From positions 1,894,001-1,958,000 of the forward strand of contig JAYKKI010000134.1 in NCBI GenBank assembly GCA_039881145.1: a stretch of 64,000 nucleotides of DNA, given 5' to 3'. The position numbers and the translations under genes were made by a program. This DNA is from Druceiella hillmani (Eukaryota > Arthropoda > Insecta > Lepidoptera > Hepialidae). The notes below the pieces were generated by a model. That model worked only from the letters and a program-made list of their open reading frames with translations. It had not been told where the DNA came from and did no database searches. This document shows, piece by piece, positions 38,011 through 52,110 of this stretch. Each line of letters opens with the position of its first letter. Position 1 is the stretch's first letter.

Positions 38011-38534
38011 GATCGATCGACAGTATCTACATCTACATAATAATAAGCGTATCCGCCTCGCTTCTCCTTTGCGCTGGTCTCGGCCTCACGCACTGCATCA
38101 TCAGGAAACACTACCCCAAGCGGGATACGAAAGCGCCTGACATTTCAGCCACAACAGAAATACCGAACGGCTTCAACGACAGCATATCCGAAGTAGACAC
38201 CGACATCGACATGTCGACCATTGGCGCTCCCGTCGCGGCGGTTAATGCAGGACTTAAACCCGAGCGCATCGCTCAGTTTTCAGACATGAGCTTGGGGGCC
38301 AAAGGATCGCTTTACATAGGGCGACAAGTACCGAACACTTATCCTCATCACCCGACGGCAAATATGTATGGTGTGAACGAGGAATTCAGCAGTACCGTTC
38401 CGGTCAGGGCTATCGAGACGGGTACTCTCAGGAGAGGAGTTCAGATTCAGATGCCACCCCAGATGCAGACCGATGTCGTGGTCAGTCCGAGGAGTTTAAA
38501 TAGATATTCAAATGCGCAATATTATTACGGGTGA
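38011..38534 (+). CDS. eva-1: EVA-1-like membrane protein, exon E: transmembrane helix and cytoplasmic tail, with stop
   Basis: Terminal coding exon. The acceptor 'ttgtccgcag' ends at 38010; the carried G plus GA makes Gly, then SIDSIYIYIIISVSASL. About 25 hydrophobic residues form a single transmembrane helix, followed by a stop-transfer run RKHYPKRDTK. The cytoplasmic tail of roughly 130 residues contains the conserved-looking block ERIAQFSDMSLGAKGSLYIG and ends NAQYYYG before TGA at 38532-38534. A single-pass protein with a SUEL domain outside and this kind of tail fits EVA-1 homologues. The GC-richer codons stand out from the AT-rich surroundings. The TTG at 38001 is intron sequence and not a start. 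The five exons add up to 367 residues without a stop, which supports the model strongly. Confidence 0.92.
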
Positions 38535-39550
38535 CAAGACGAACAGAGAGGCATATGCGATGTCTCAAGGACTTATTGCTTCTAATCGTAATTATATTGA
38601 AATTAATGACACAAATATTGTAATCAGTTGTAATTTTTTTTAATTTCATTTTCATTTATATTTTAGGAGGTTGCGAGTTTTTGAGTCGGTTATGTAATAT
38701 ATGTACGTAATACTAAAATATTTTTAATAGAACTTAATACTCTTGTTGATAAACAGACATCCATCCTGCTTATTCTTTAAAAATATCAGCTGTTACGATG
38801 TTATTTTATGTAATAATTTTAAAAAAATACTGTTATGCCATTCGCCGAATCTGATTCAAACTTATGAAGGACTTTCCCTGTATTCTTTAAATATAGATGT
38901 TATTCCATATGACAGGCCTCTTTTTATTTTTTATAATAATATAATAAATGACAATCAAAAATATACACATGCCTTTAAAAGTTTTTCCGTCATAATGTGT
39001 TTTGATTAAATTTATTCCATCTCAAACGAAACAAAGTTACAGTTAAAATTAAACACTCGATCTTAAAACATTCGATTTGATTTAAACCATCGATTCGCTA
39101 ATTTAATATATTATGTGTACGTTATTCATCTCTTAGACTCAACTAGTAATGGAATTCCTAACATTAGTGCTTTTACAGGAATAAATGAATTTGCTTTAAT
39201 CTTGTTTACCTTAATGTGGTTACCCAAAATGTTTTCCAAACATCTTCACCTATTAGACATAGACAATGTTTTTTTAACTACAGAAAATATTAGAATATTT
39301 TCTGAAGTTTGGTTTTGTAGACCAGCACTGAAATATATAAAAATATGTTACTTTTTCAATATACCCACATATTTTGAGACGTAACTTTTTATTGCATAAT
39401 TTTTACGTCCTGGGTAAAGAGTATACCTAATAGTGACAGCATTTGTAAGGTTTGATAACCAAGAAAAGAAAATTTAAAAAATAATTTTTTTGATAAAGTA
39501 TTCAGTAATTGTAAATTGAAAGTACGCATTCCGTCACACTCGTAATAAAA
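38535..39550 (+). other. Probable 3' UTR of the EVA-1-like gene
   Basis: AT-rich sequence after the stop with no coding signal. Candidate AATAAA poly(A) signals occur at 38943-38948, 39180-39185 and about 39543-39548. Open frames of 80-90 codons at 38743-39009 and 39115-39384 have no recognisable domain and are probably chance. The extent of the UTR is a guess. Confidence 0.35.
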
Positions 39551-41307
39551 TTGGTGTTTTCTTAATTAGCTCTATCTCAAGTTTCATGGAAGCCAATTTC
39601 TTTGAAGTTAAGGAAAAAATCTGAAATAAAGACGGTTTTACTATTATATTGCCACAATAATAATTTATCGTAATAAATTATTTTTACTTATAATCTACAT
39701 TGCATATGCTTGGTGTACTAGTCTCTGAAGAGGTTAGATTCATTTACAGTGTAATAGTAATATGTTAATGTTAACCAACTGCACGACATTTTCTTAGTTT
39801 ACAAATATTACCTTGATCTTAAATTCCACAAATTTTCAAATACATCTTCGAATTTTACGTGATTGTGAATGAAAATTTATTTTATTTCAGACAGCAGTCA
39901 ATGAATCCTTCATACGAATTGGTATAGCTTTCGATACTTAAATTTTTTTTAAAACTTGCTTCTGCATCAAAATTTGACCGTGTACACATTTATATAATAG
40001 CTATTTTTATTTTTTTTTTCTATTTTTCGGAAAAATTCTTCCAATTTAATTTTTGATAAATAAAGAAAATATTTGTGCATTTATTTTAGACTTTAAGAGA
40101 ATAAGTTGAACATATTTTCAAATAAATAATTTCAGGATCGAATTTCATGTTAAATAAAGTCATTTATTGAAAAATCCAAATGGAAAAATCGGCCAACGAA
40201 TATTTCGGTGTGATAAATAATATAATTGTGTTAAATAAGCCAATGCATGTCATTCAAATGCTGGAGTAGAAATATAAAAGAAGATACTAAATCCCCATTC
40301 AGCAATAAATTTTTTCGAATATTGGAAAAAAAAAATAAATAAAGAATAAAGTTGAAAATATTACAAAATTAACAAGAAGGATATTTATAAGATACAGCAA
40401 TAAAGAAAGGTATAAAATGATTTTAATCTTCTTTGGTTGGAAATGTCACATTTAAAATTAATAATATAGGTTAGATAACTGGACTAATAAGCCAAAATTT
40501 ATTAGATACAATTTAAATTAAAAAAATATACGAATATCGAAAATCGATAAACAGGCAATTCATTAGTTGTGCTCGTTTAGAATGTATTATGACTCAACTT
40601 TTCATGTTTCGATGGAGAAAAAGTGAGTGTGTTTTTGTAACTGGAGAAACGATCTTTTTTTATTTTACATTTCTCGATATTATAGATGCCGGTTGTTTGG
40701 CGATATTTTCTGAAAAAACAAATAAAGTACCTCAAATTCTTTATTTCCTTGCACCAAATAAATTAAAAATTGTACACTCACCACATGTAAAAGTTATAAA
40801 TATTTCAAATTATAAACGAATCGCAGAAGCATAAAATATTCTTATGTATGATCACGTATCGGCCACAAATCTTTGCACTTGTAAAACCACAAGCTTTCAG
40901 TTTGCTTACACAATCTGCCTCTTTGGAAAGTTTTACAATAGTACGTAAATAAAACGTCCGGACATTAAAAAGGTGACCTTTATTTAAACTGACGTTTCGA
41001 TACTATTTATACCTATAATGTACATTTTGTATCATTAAGCTGGATTGTAAATGGATTAAAGTCGAATTCCTGTATTAAATGTTACATTTATATGAGATAG
41101 TATACTAATATACTTAAGAGTTTATGTACGGTTATATAGAATGAGGATATATTTAATAAAAAAGTGTCGTAAGACAGAAATTACTGCAGGGATCGATTGG
41201 AATGATTAGGTTGGAGCCGTGATCGGGTAAGATAATGCTCGAGATAAATTTACGGATACCACGTATACTGATTTAATGTCGTAGATCAAAAGGTTGAAAA
41301 ATAATCG

Positions 41308-41309
<2 letters not shown>

Positions 41310-41361
<52 letters not shown>
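41310..41361. repeat. (AT)n microsatellite
   Basis: Uninterrupted AT run. Confidence 0.95.
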
Positions 41362-41362
<1 letters not shown>

Positions 41363-44300
41363 CAAAATTATTTTATGTAACCCGCAAAAACAGTTATTAA
41401 AATATATTACTGGTTATGGCTAATATTAAAGTGGAAAGATTTTTTTATCTTTCTAATTTTGTAATATTTGCACTTCAACAAAATGTAATAGATACTGGGG
41501 ATTACAAATTTAAAATTTGTCAATTTTTCGAAGTTGAAGTAGAGACATATATATTATAACAATTATTGATTTAAATGTCTATAAATAATTAAATTTATGC
41601 ATTCTACAGTTAAAAATCCAAGTTTTGATTAAATAATATTTCATATAATAAATGTACCAATTAAAGGCTTTGTCGTCTACCCAATGTGTTATTGAGTTCC
41701 AATGATCCCTTGCAGAAATTCTGTAAGAAAATGTTACTATTGGGATGTTAGATTAGAAAAATTCAGCCAAAGAGAGAATGGTATGAAATTGATGAATATT
41801 TATTTAAAAACGGAAAAAGTTCAACTTTAACTAAGTTAGTTGTAATTTATTATTTAAATTTATTCAATCTTTTCAGAAATTTACGAAATTTTAAATATTG
41901 TTTATACACAAAACTGATATCGATCTAAGCAATAGAGAATATAATTTTTAATAAAATACGATTTGTTTTATTTCATTTTACAGTACAGGATTGTAAAATT
42001 ATTTTGTATTGAATGATCAAATTCATCGACGGTGTTGAAAGGTAAGGGAAGCAATTAAATGACATGTAAATTTATTTATGTCATTTAACTTCTTCTGCTT
42101 AGTAATTTTGCCTTTAATAAGTTATTAAGTGAGTTGTTAAAATTAAAACAAAAAATACACTCTTTTTTGCTCATTCTTTCTGCCACAAGTTTCACACTTA
42201 GAAAACACTGATCTAATACATGAGTGAATAATTAACAAAAATTTTTTTTCTGAGAAGTATGTAGAGCGTTAAAGTATAGCTGAGGTGTTGCTTTTGCATC
42301 AATATTTGACAGCTAGCAAAAATAATATTATATTTAAAATTTTATTACATTGTTAATCATAGAAATGCTGGTACAAGAAATACATTTACTTGTAACACAT
42401 TACACATACATAAGAAATAATAAATAAAGTGAAGAAAAGCTCAGGAATGAACTAGCAGAATAAAAAAAACCTAATTTTATAAATCATTGCATTAATTTTA
42501 ATTTTGATGAAAGAAGAAAAAGTAAGAAAGTAGAAGATCTACAGACAAGAAGACTGAGTAATTTTAGAAATATAACACGAGACCATACATGTAAGATTTT
42601 CTGAGCTTACTACTGAGATAACTGTTAGAAGCTGCAAAACAGCTGCTAGAGCATATTTCTGTAGAATGTTTAGGGAATTGAAGTGAAACTCTAGTGTGTG
42701 ATTTTCTATTTATAAAATATCGATCCTTGGAGCATTTATCTCATTACTCGTATTTCAGTGGTTATTTTAATAATTGCAAACTCCACGCCTTACTTGTTAG
42801 GAAAACTTGACTTAAATCTTCACTCCTATATAACTTTTTTCCTCTCCTTTGTTACATTTTAATAGATAATTATCGTGTTTCCGAGCGTAGTGAGATTCCG
42901 ACCATTTTCGCTCTGCCCCTACCTTGTGTATCCATTTTGATTTCACCTTACATATAATCCTAAATCGCCTCAGCATAAAATCATTTCTCTATCATAAAAT
43001 TACTTTCCTCGTTATCGCGTATATTCGTAATTACAGAGTACAAATTTTATCAGTAAGCGTTCATACCCGTATATTTAAATAGCCTAAATATATGCTGTGC
43101 AAATTATTTAAGTACTCGTATTTTATGAAAAAGATAATTATCAAATTAATACATAAAGAATGTATACGGTAAACAAGGTATTTGACTGTTGTGAAGATAA
43201 TGTATTGATTTAGCTTAGTAAAAAATATTTTTAATAATCTCCCTTCTGCGGTTGAAGTCTACAGTTGACATCAAATGATTCATATTTCTTTAACTTAATT
43301 CCTTCTTTTGTATATTAAGCACCTATTAAATGCAAATCAATGATGCTATATGTTCTTGTCAATTTTCTATTATTTTGTGAATATTTGTGTATTAGTGACA
43401 CAAGGAAACGTTTATTTACTCAAAAACTTAATAAAAAGTGACTAGTTAGAATATTTAAAGTCTATATGATAGACGTTTGGCGTAATTATCAATATTTTTA
43501 AGTAAGTACCTACTGAGGTTAAAATCTATAAAAAATATTGTACTGAAGGAAAAATTATGGACTAAGCGAAAAATGTATTATCATAATAAATGTGTTCATA
43601 AAGAAGTAGTAATCAGGTATAATATCAAACAAAATAAATTATTTTTATATTATAAATTCAATATGTGCTATAAATTTAAAATTTTATCTTATAAAAATAT
43701 TTACCTGCATTTTTAAACATTATTTGAATAATGGTTAATATTATTGGAATAATGACTAGGGGACTCCAGATAGATTAGAATCCAATAGAGAAATAAGATT
43801 AGAAGGGCCGACCCCAAGAGAAATGGACGTAGCGGCACGGGGAAGAAGAAAAAGGAAGATTAAACATTATTTGAATCGTATACTTCGTAGTCGTTCCGTA
43901 AAACCTATACGAAACCATATTAATATCATTATTACGTAACCGTAACCACGTAACGCACGCCCTCACGTGATCTCATGTAAAGGATTAAGTGACCGGTAAT
44001 TTATTTACACAATTGAACCAGACTTCGCATCGGGAGAATGACGGCCATGGAATCATTTTTTGTCCAAATTTGATTAAACGGATATGGATCATTGGCTAAT
44101 ATTAGACCGTCATATAAGTTAAATGTAGCCGGTTCTAGGAAACTTACACTAAGTCAACAGTATAAGACAGATGGTGTTCAAAACATGTAATATTGGTGTA
44201 TCGTGCTTTAGCAAATTTTCTCAAATCAGTTTAAAGCAAATATTTTTTATTTTGTGGTAATTTAAACAATAGGTGGGTCGTTTGACGGTGACGATTAATT

Positions 44301-44516
44301 ATAAAACAACTGGATATATAATTTTGACATAATTATACACAAAAACTAGTGAATAATAAAAATAATTGGAGTCAACACGCTAAATTCAACGAACACGAGA
44401 TAGAACGTTCTGAATAGCTCAAATACGCCACGACACCCAGCATTTATAACTTTTAAATGAAACAAAAACAAAAAAAATAAATGTGTATCTTATATCACTG
44501 TTGAATTATATTGAAA

Positions 44517-44605
44517 CAGATGTCTATTACTCTTATCTCATGATCCATGAAACCACCAGATATCTATTACTCATATCTCATGATCATACTCATATCATCC
44601 ATGAA
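44517..44605 (+). repeat. Imperfect short tandem repeat
   Basis: Repeats of 'atctattactcatatctcat' and 'gatccatgaaacca' two to three times. Confidence 0.7.
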
Positions 44606-45003
44606 ACCATGTAAGGTAAACGTGTACAATAAAACACCTAAACTGCCAATAAAAGGAACAGAGTAAAAAAGATATCGCGTTATAAATATTTTGCACATCG
44701 TGTGACAGTGCGAGACCATAATCGAAACTACATTTTGGTAACAGTATCAAACCTTTCAAAATAAAAAATCCTGTAGCTGGCACAAAATATTCATTGTTAT
44801 TGAAAAGAAACCTCCTAACATTATTTTTATTATTGGGATACGAACTGGTTTGATCTTATTGAAGTTCACCTAATTGTATTAAGTGTCCAAATTTATATAT
44901 TATATAATATTTATATTCCATTCAAAAAAATATTAACAAACTTGTAAATACAAAGAGAGGTAGACAAATTTATATTATACTATAAAACCTCATTATATTC
45001 ATT

Positions 45004-45208
45004 ATTGAATATATTTTGCGTTCATTTTGTAGAAATTCATTATTCACAATTACAATATATTAGCAAAGATATTTATTAATATACAAGGGTTATTAGCAAT
45101 CTTTGCTAATAACCCACCTGAACATGTAATACAACGAAACCTAGGTCACGGTAATGAACCTAAAGAAAGTAGAAATAATACTACATCACGTAGTTTCATT
45201 TAATTGTG
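45004..45208. mobile_element. Foldback element, member 2, left arm deleted
   Basis: The left piece 45004-45052 matches 1796-1842 and the right arm from about 45103 matches 1978-2080. The long left arm is replaced by a short stretch with 'attagcaaaga' facing 'tctttgctaat'. No coding capacity. Confidence 0.75.
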
Positions 45209-46884
45209 TACATTCAATATCCCAAATCTTTTCATGAGTACACATTGGTACCTAATTTTCGTTGTCATTTTTAGAATAATTTTCCCTTTACGATACGGTG
45301 AATACACATCTATAACATATATTTGTGTCGTGTATATAAAGATAAATTTTAAAAATCGTACAATATATATTTTGTTTTATTTTACGTATTTATATTTAAA
45401 TTTACTTCAGTAATTATGAGATATTTTTTCCTATGTAACTTTCAGTATATCTTAAGAATTTTTGTATATAAGTTTGTAATAAAATTAATAAATAAAAATA
45501 ATTTTAATGCATTTTTGGAATTTTAGAGAAAAATTTAGATAATTTACTTATAAAGTATGTAAAACTTTAAATATATATGAACCGGATACAAATACAATTC
45601 TAATCAAAGAAGTAACCTCTACACCATTCAAATATTTCACCGACAACGAACAGAAAACTGTTTTTGTAAATTATAATGCAACATACACTTAATCAGAATT
45701 AACTTTGGACGAAATTAATGATAAAAATAATTCCTGCCATTATTTTTAAGGACAAAAAGAAAAGGATACATTAATTTTATGTAAATATTTTGGTTATTAT
45801 AATGTTTTAATATGACGTAAATATAATCACAATATTTACGTAGCGGTTCAACAATTAATTTAATTCTTAGTTGTGAAAACAAACTGTATCTTTGATTAAT
45901 AAATATAAACCGACAATTTAATTAACAAGTTGAAAATCATACTCCTACAGATTTCTTAGTTTTATCTTATTCTTATTAACCTATCTGCCTACTAATATCC
46001 TAGTTGCTTCATATCCATATGTACACTTTTAAATACTTACCTACTTGGCTTTTGCTATCTTAGTTCCATCATTATACTTTGGTCACTATTTATAACCAAA
46101 GGGCACGTCGAGGCAAGTGAAATGACCACAAAATCCATGAATATGCTCCGTTCATTGAGTAGTCCCTGCAATTAATTTCCGGCTTCATATTTAGACCCTG
46201 GCTACTACTTATGGGCAAAGGACTAGTCAAAATAAGGCAAACGATCCCAAAAACGACACATCTACGCTTCACGTTTCAACACAAAAAAAAATTCTGATCA
46301 CTAATTGAGACGAAAATACCCATTAAAACAAATTAAATGACGAGTTATGTTACCGTTTTCCGTGTCTTTTCATACTGCATATCATCGCTTCAGGCTTCTT
46401 TAAATAACGAAAGTAACGTCAAAATTTACGCAGTATTACGGAACTTGAGACCAAAAATATATGGGTCGAGAACCTCCGCCTTTTTCGAATTTGGTTAATA
46501 ATTAGAATTATTTATATGATGAAGCAATAATCTTACGATAAATATTCGGTACATAATAAATATTACAAACGAGTTGTAATAGCAACTGATATTTCATGTT
46601 TATTATGTACATTATGTGGTTTAATTCAAGATTACATCACAATTGTGATACCAATTTGTGTTGACTTCTGCTCCGTACATTTTAAAATCAACCAACCTAA
46701 CAAGGAACTTACCCGGCCTATTTTACTTTAAACAAGATGCTAAATTAAAGAAAATATTCATTATGAAACTGGATATTTTGTAGATATTGACGTGATTACA
46801 TTAATTGACAAATAGGTGTCAATGTAGAAAATTTATCTGTCCACATTTCTCAAAAGTGAACTTATTTATTCTAGTGTATGTAAA

Positions 46885-47010
46885 TGTATGCACGAGTGTG
46901 TGTATTCACACATACACACACACACACGCGTGCACGTGCATGCAAGAGCACGCACGCACGCGCAGGGCACGTACCACGCACGCACGCGCGCGCTCGCGCA
47001 CCGCACGAAA
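46885..47010. repeat. CA/CG-rich alternating purine-pyrimidine tract
   Basis: (CA)n passing into CGCACGCACGCG-type repeats. It is by far the most GC-rich microsatellite in the window. Open frames on both strands are artefacts. Confidence 0.92.
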
Positions 47011-47614
47011 CTGCTTCACGTAGAAACTTGAAATTTGGCAAAGTAATAAAATACATTAACCCGCACATATCCAAAAAAATGCCAAAATTTTCATTTTGAC
47101 GCTTTCGAGGAGGCTCGTAATCGAGAAAAATATTCTTTGTTTCCATAAATAGTGTGGAAAAGAGCTAGTTACAAAGGTCTTGAAAACATTTTTTTATAAC
47201 TTTAGATATTAAATATTTAGACATATATTAAAAAATATTCAAATAGTAGGTTTAGTTTCTTTTTTCCCTTATTTCTGAACCTACATAACCCAAAAGTATG
47301 ACAAAAAGTTGATGATTTTAGACATCTGAATTTTTGAAACATGCACAATGTTGTTATGCTTATGGAAGGCAGAGTTGAAAATATGTTTACATTCTTCTTC
47401 ATTAACAACCGATGTCCTAAAAATTAACTTAGTAATCAATTTTATTATCGCATATTTTCCGGAATACATTTTTTTAAAACATTTATTTAAGAGTGAAAGA
47501 AAGGGTAAACATTTTTTATTTAAACTGAGGTTATTATTTTAATATATTTTTTATAATTTCAAATTGCATATGTAAAAAAGTATTCCAAAATAAAACAACA
47601 TACAACCTATCTTA

Positions 47615-47915
47615 CTTATTTCCGAAACTACTTGGCCAAAAGTCATAAAAAAATAAGGTTGATAAAATTTTACTTAAAGAACACAGGAAAACTAGAGCGG
47701 TTATCCTAGATCTGAATTTTTTTTAAATATGTACCATATTTTTACTACTGTGAAAGACGTAGCAGGCAATACATTTACTTTGCGAAAACTTAGTTACTGT
47801 GAATAGTCTAATAAATTCTCTATATAACTTGAGATGTTAATAAGTGCCTGAATATGTAGGGAATCCCAATAGTTCCACTCGGACTTGACAGGTCTTTAAT
47901 ACATGTGACATACAT
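47615..47915 (+). repeat. Lepidopteran interspersed repeat, family member D
   Basis: Contains 'tttccgaaactacttggcca' and 'aggaaaactagagcggttat', and ends 'agttccactcggacttgaca'. 5'-truncated like member A. Confidence 0.6.
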
Positions 47916-48759
47916 ATTTTTTCACTCTAATAAAAAGGATTGTGTTTAGGGATAAGACGAGATTGAAAGAATAACCAGAGTTTTTGGTTATCTACCCGAA
48001 GTATGAAAACGAGATTATAAAAACCGATGGGGACGATATATTTCTTTTCAGTGTAAAGGCATCTCTAAAATTTTTAGAGGGAAAACATTTCAATTAATTA
48101 CGTCAATAATTAATTTAAAGTACCAACTGAACTAATTGTTGGTAAAGCTTTGTCAAGTGAAGTGGCAGAAATCAGCTAAGAAATATAAAATTTAACACTC
48201 ACATATGTACTAACAACTATTTTTAATACTGGCAGATGCGTTCTAGTTACCAGTTGATCGTGACGTTTTACATGGAAATATTAATTTTAAGGAATATATT
48301 GGTTGGTATTTTGTATTATATACGTTTTTAAGTCTTAAAACATATCCTGTTTTAAATTTTGACTATAGAAACGTACCACCTTGTTTTACAAAATCATTAT
48401 TAAATGTGTTGAAAATGGAAAAATAAATCAAAGCCAGTCTTAGAATTATTGATCCACGAATACCAGTAACGAAACCTTCCAGGATTTTATACACTTTTAC
48501 TACTTTGAATCTTAAAACTAGAGACAAATGGAACTTAATTAGCATAAAATTATATAATATATATTGATACAATATAAATATATATTGTAAAAGATATTAT
48601 ATAACTTGCATGATAAGCATAAACAAAATGTAATGAAATTCAATTCTACAGAAACTCGTGTCACTGACTTCAGCACCAAATTAGATCGTAAACGTGAACA
48701 TAGTGAATATTAAAACGAAACACAAGTGAAACTGGAGTGGAGTATTAGTAAATAAATAA

Positions 48760-48985
48760 ACAGTGCGGGAATAACTGGGCGTTGGCGTAATTTCAGAAAG
48801 TCGTGTGTTCGTTAATTAATTTAATTGTTGACACGCCAAACAGCGGCGACGCTGCTCTCGCCCTTTCGCTTAGCCACACCGATACTAGGAAACATACATG
48901 ATCATTGCGTGTGCAATATTTGATATTTTACATTCCCTTACGACTTTAATAGGCGGCAGGCACGCGTAATTAATTATTCATATGA
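48760..48985. other. GC-richer block with homeodomain-like sites, candidate regulatory sequence
   Basis: Contains 'cgttaattaatttaattg', 'gcgtaattaattattcat' and a GC-rich core 'acagcggcgacgctgctctc'. No coding frame. Confidence 0.28.
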
Positions 48986-50538
48986 TAATAAGTGGGACGA
49001 AGAACAATGACTGAAATGATGCTAGAGTTAAGAGAATATTGTAAATACCTACAAACTGATTGTTTTAGGATTCGGTTAATACACAATCCTTATATTTAAT
49101 CTTAAAAAAATTTCATCTACTCGTACTTCTATGGCTTCCACAGAATTAAATTGAATATTTACTAAAGGACGAATGTTATTTCCACTGGGCGTCTTCGCCG
49201 GTCATATTTATTTATTAATTGGATTATAAAATTTTAACTTATTCTGGCTTACTATATCATTGAAAATATCTTTTGCAATTTAACTCCGATTATCGATTTT
49301 CCGGGTTGCCAAAACAGTTTCGCAAATCCATACATTCCACATAAACTATCATTCTGTTATTTTAAATATTATTTAATTTGTTTCTATTGTCGTCAAATGT
49401 TTAATTTTACGAAGTAGAATTAATATCTGCTGGCAGTATTTTTCATGTTTTTTTATGCAACATCATGTGAGCTCTGCGCTTAATTTTTTGATCTCTCTCT
49501 ATAGTGGTTTTATCAATGCTATAATATATCATTTTAAAAAAAACGTTAAAATATATATTTTTAAACGCAAAAACTCATTAGTGTAATGGCATTAAAGGAA
49601 AAATTTAAATATTGTAACGTATAATTTGGAATAAAAGTAATTATATTAAATTAGAAAGATGCTCGAGAGTAGTACCAATATGTTCTACTAGTTTCATTTT
49701 AAAACACAATTTATAAATTGAACAAATTAAAAGTCAAATTTTAATTTAATTCAGTATTCAGATATATATGTCTCAGTGAAAAAAACTCATTATAACATTT
49801 TTGACCGCTTAGTTATATATTCCATATATGATAATTTACTAATTGAAGGCCATTAATTAATATTATGAAATTTTCATTTTTTTATTAAGAGCTCATGACA
49901 TTCTAGTAGTGATTAAACACAGATATTTCGCTTTGTTAAGTTTAGTTGAGCAGGTTTCAAATCAGACGTTTAATAATTTTGATTTAGTGGAATTTGGTCA
50001 ATATATTTCTGTATATGTATCTTCTTGGCAAGAGGAGTAAAATTTGATTTAGGAAAATTTATCATGGTGGTTAGAAGGTTCCATTTCGGATATTATCGAT
50101 ATTGTATATATGCATTTTTGTAGATTTAATCTATGTTATAAATTTAAATAATTTATCCATGGAGGCAACAACAATACCAGAGTATACATATTACAATTTC
50201 TAAAATCACTACCAGTTCCCTTCGTTTGAACGTTTTGCGATAAGAATTAAATTCATGTAAAGCAAATGTTTTACTAGTAATTAAACTTCAGAATTGACTA
50301 ATTACTTTACTTTATCGTTCAATTTTAGGTATGTTATTCATTAACTGGTTTTAAATAAATAGTACTTAAGACTTTATACTGTGGCAACCTAATGGTTGTT
50401 ACTACTAGAGGATCTATAAACGGAAAACATAAACACATAATTTTTTTCCGTAATTGGGAGTGAACGAGTCTGTAATGAACATTTCTTTAATCACTGACTA
50501 AATGATATGGATCGATATGACAAACTTTGGCACAAGGC

Positions 50539-50597
50539 AGACTAAAGTTAACTGAGTGCAATAAAATGAACTATTTGCACTCAGCTAACTTTAGTCT
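50539..50597. repeat. 23-bp inverted repeat
   Basis: Arms 50539-50561 and 50575-50597 with one mismatch. Weaker pairing extends outward to about 50531 and 50607. Confidence 0.88.
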
Positions 50598-52014
50598 TCC
50601 TTATGTGATATTCAGTCATTTATAAATTTATTGTTTTATATATTGTCTCTTATATTTCATACCCTAACACATACATACTTTGTTAGAAATATAGTTGTTG
50701 CGGAAATTTTTAAACCTTTCAAAAATCGTATAATTTTCCATGTCACACATATCTGCCAGTTTTTGAAATCAAACATTTTGGAAGTTTTACTAAATGGTTA
50801 TTTATTTCGAACCTGTGAAATGATATTTTTGATATAAAACTGCATGAATCCACTTCTGCGGTGGACAGGTTCAATATTATTCATAAATTAATGGAAAATT
50901 ATATGAGACAAAAACATTTCAGGTTTAAATACCGAAACAAGTAATCCTTCAGTTAGCGAAGTAACTTCAGTTTTACTTAAAATGCCTTCTCCGTCTTATT
51001 TCTCAATCGTATAGGTACTTACCAAATATGAAAGAATTCTAGTTACTAGCATACGGTTAGACTACTGAGTACGTCTTTATAGAACCGATAATTCATATTT
51101 CAAGAACAAAATAACTTTTCTTTTCTATGTGACATCATTTGCCACTCAAATTTTTAACGTGTCTCTTTCAAATTAGTGTTTTTAGAATCGCTATAGGACA
51201 TAAATGAAAAAAATTACTCCACACTTTAAATATATGTAAGATACTACTTACAAATATATGAGTTACTAATAATTATTGTCAAGCCTGTAAAGAACTGATA
51301 ATGCGGAAAACTCTTAACTAAAATGTTCCACAAATATTGGAGGGTAATTAATTTTTATTTTATTTCACAAATACTTGCAAAGTTATATATAGTATAATTG
51401 CATACATATTTATATATAGTATAAAAATATATAAATTTTAGAGTAATTAATAACATGGTTTGAATATATTGATTTGAATTTTTCTAATGTAAAAATTAAT
51501 AGAGGTTGATGGATTTGAATACAAATTAACGTTTTTTTAAAAGATATGCTTATTAAATTTCGTAAGAAGGCAGAGGCATAGGGAACTTTACTTTCTTTTT
51601 TAACCATTTCTAAATGGTTTTTAGTATGAATTATTAAATAATTAAAATTTTTACTCCAGAATCACTGAAAAAGGAATCAGATTTTTTTTAAAGATTTATA
51701 ATCTTATTACAATTACTTTAATCACAGACACAATTGACAATTTTGGCATTCTTCAAGACAAATTTGACGCTGTCATGAAAATTTTCAATGCTCTTTAACG
51801 ATGTCGACAACTAACTATCACATATAGCGTTTTATAACTAAAATGCTATTGTGTATTGAACACTTTTGACAATATGAATAGTCTAATTTTTTTTTCATTT
51901 GTTGTATTCAGCTTCATAAATCAAATTTAAAGCATGCAGCTGATGAAATGGTTTAATATAATAACAGAGAATCATATGTATGTATGAGTATATGAAAAAA
52001 AAAATTATATAAAT

Positions 52015-52062
52015 ATGTATATATATATATATATATATATACATATATATATACATATATAT

Positions 52063-52098
<36 letters not shown>
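52015..52098. repeat. (AT)n microsatellite at the 5' edge of Helitron 2
   Basis: AT runs with ATATACAT interruptions ending just before the element's 5' TC. Confidence 0.93.
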
Positions 52099-52101
<3 letters not shown>

Positions 52102-52110
52102 TATCTATAT

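Larger units (their letters stand above)
39551..45003. other. AT-rich intergenic sequence, no gene seen
   Basis: No coding exon recognised. The stretch at 43750-43865 is purine-rich ('cacggggaagaagaaaaagg') and could be a retroelement end, but this is not supported enough to call. Confidence 0.45.
45209..52014. other. AT-rich intergenic sequence, no gene seen
   Basis: Apart from listed repeats and the GC-richer block, only chance open frames under 95 codons. Confidence 0.45.

Noticed and set aside
43750..43870. Purine-rich stretch that could be a retrotransposon 3' end
   Set aside because: No reverse transcriptase motif or repeat partner was seen in the window.
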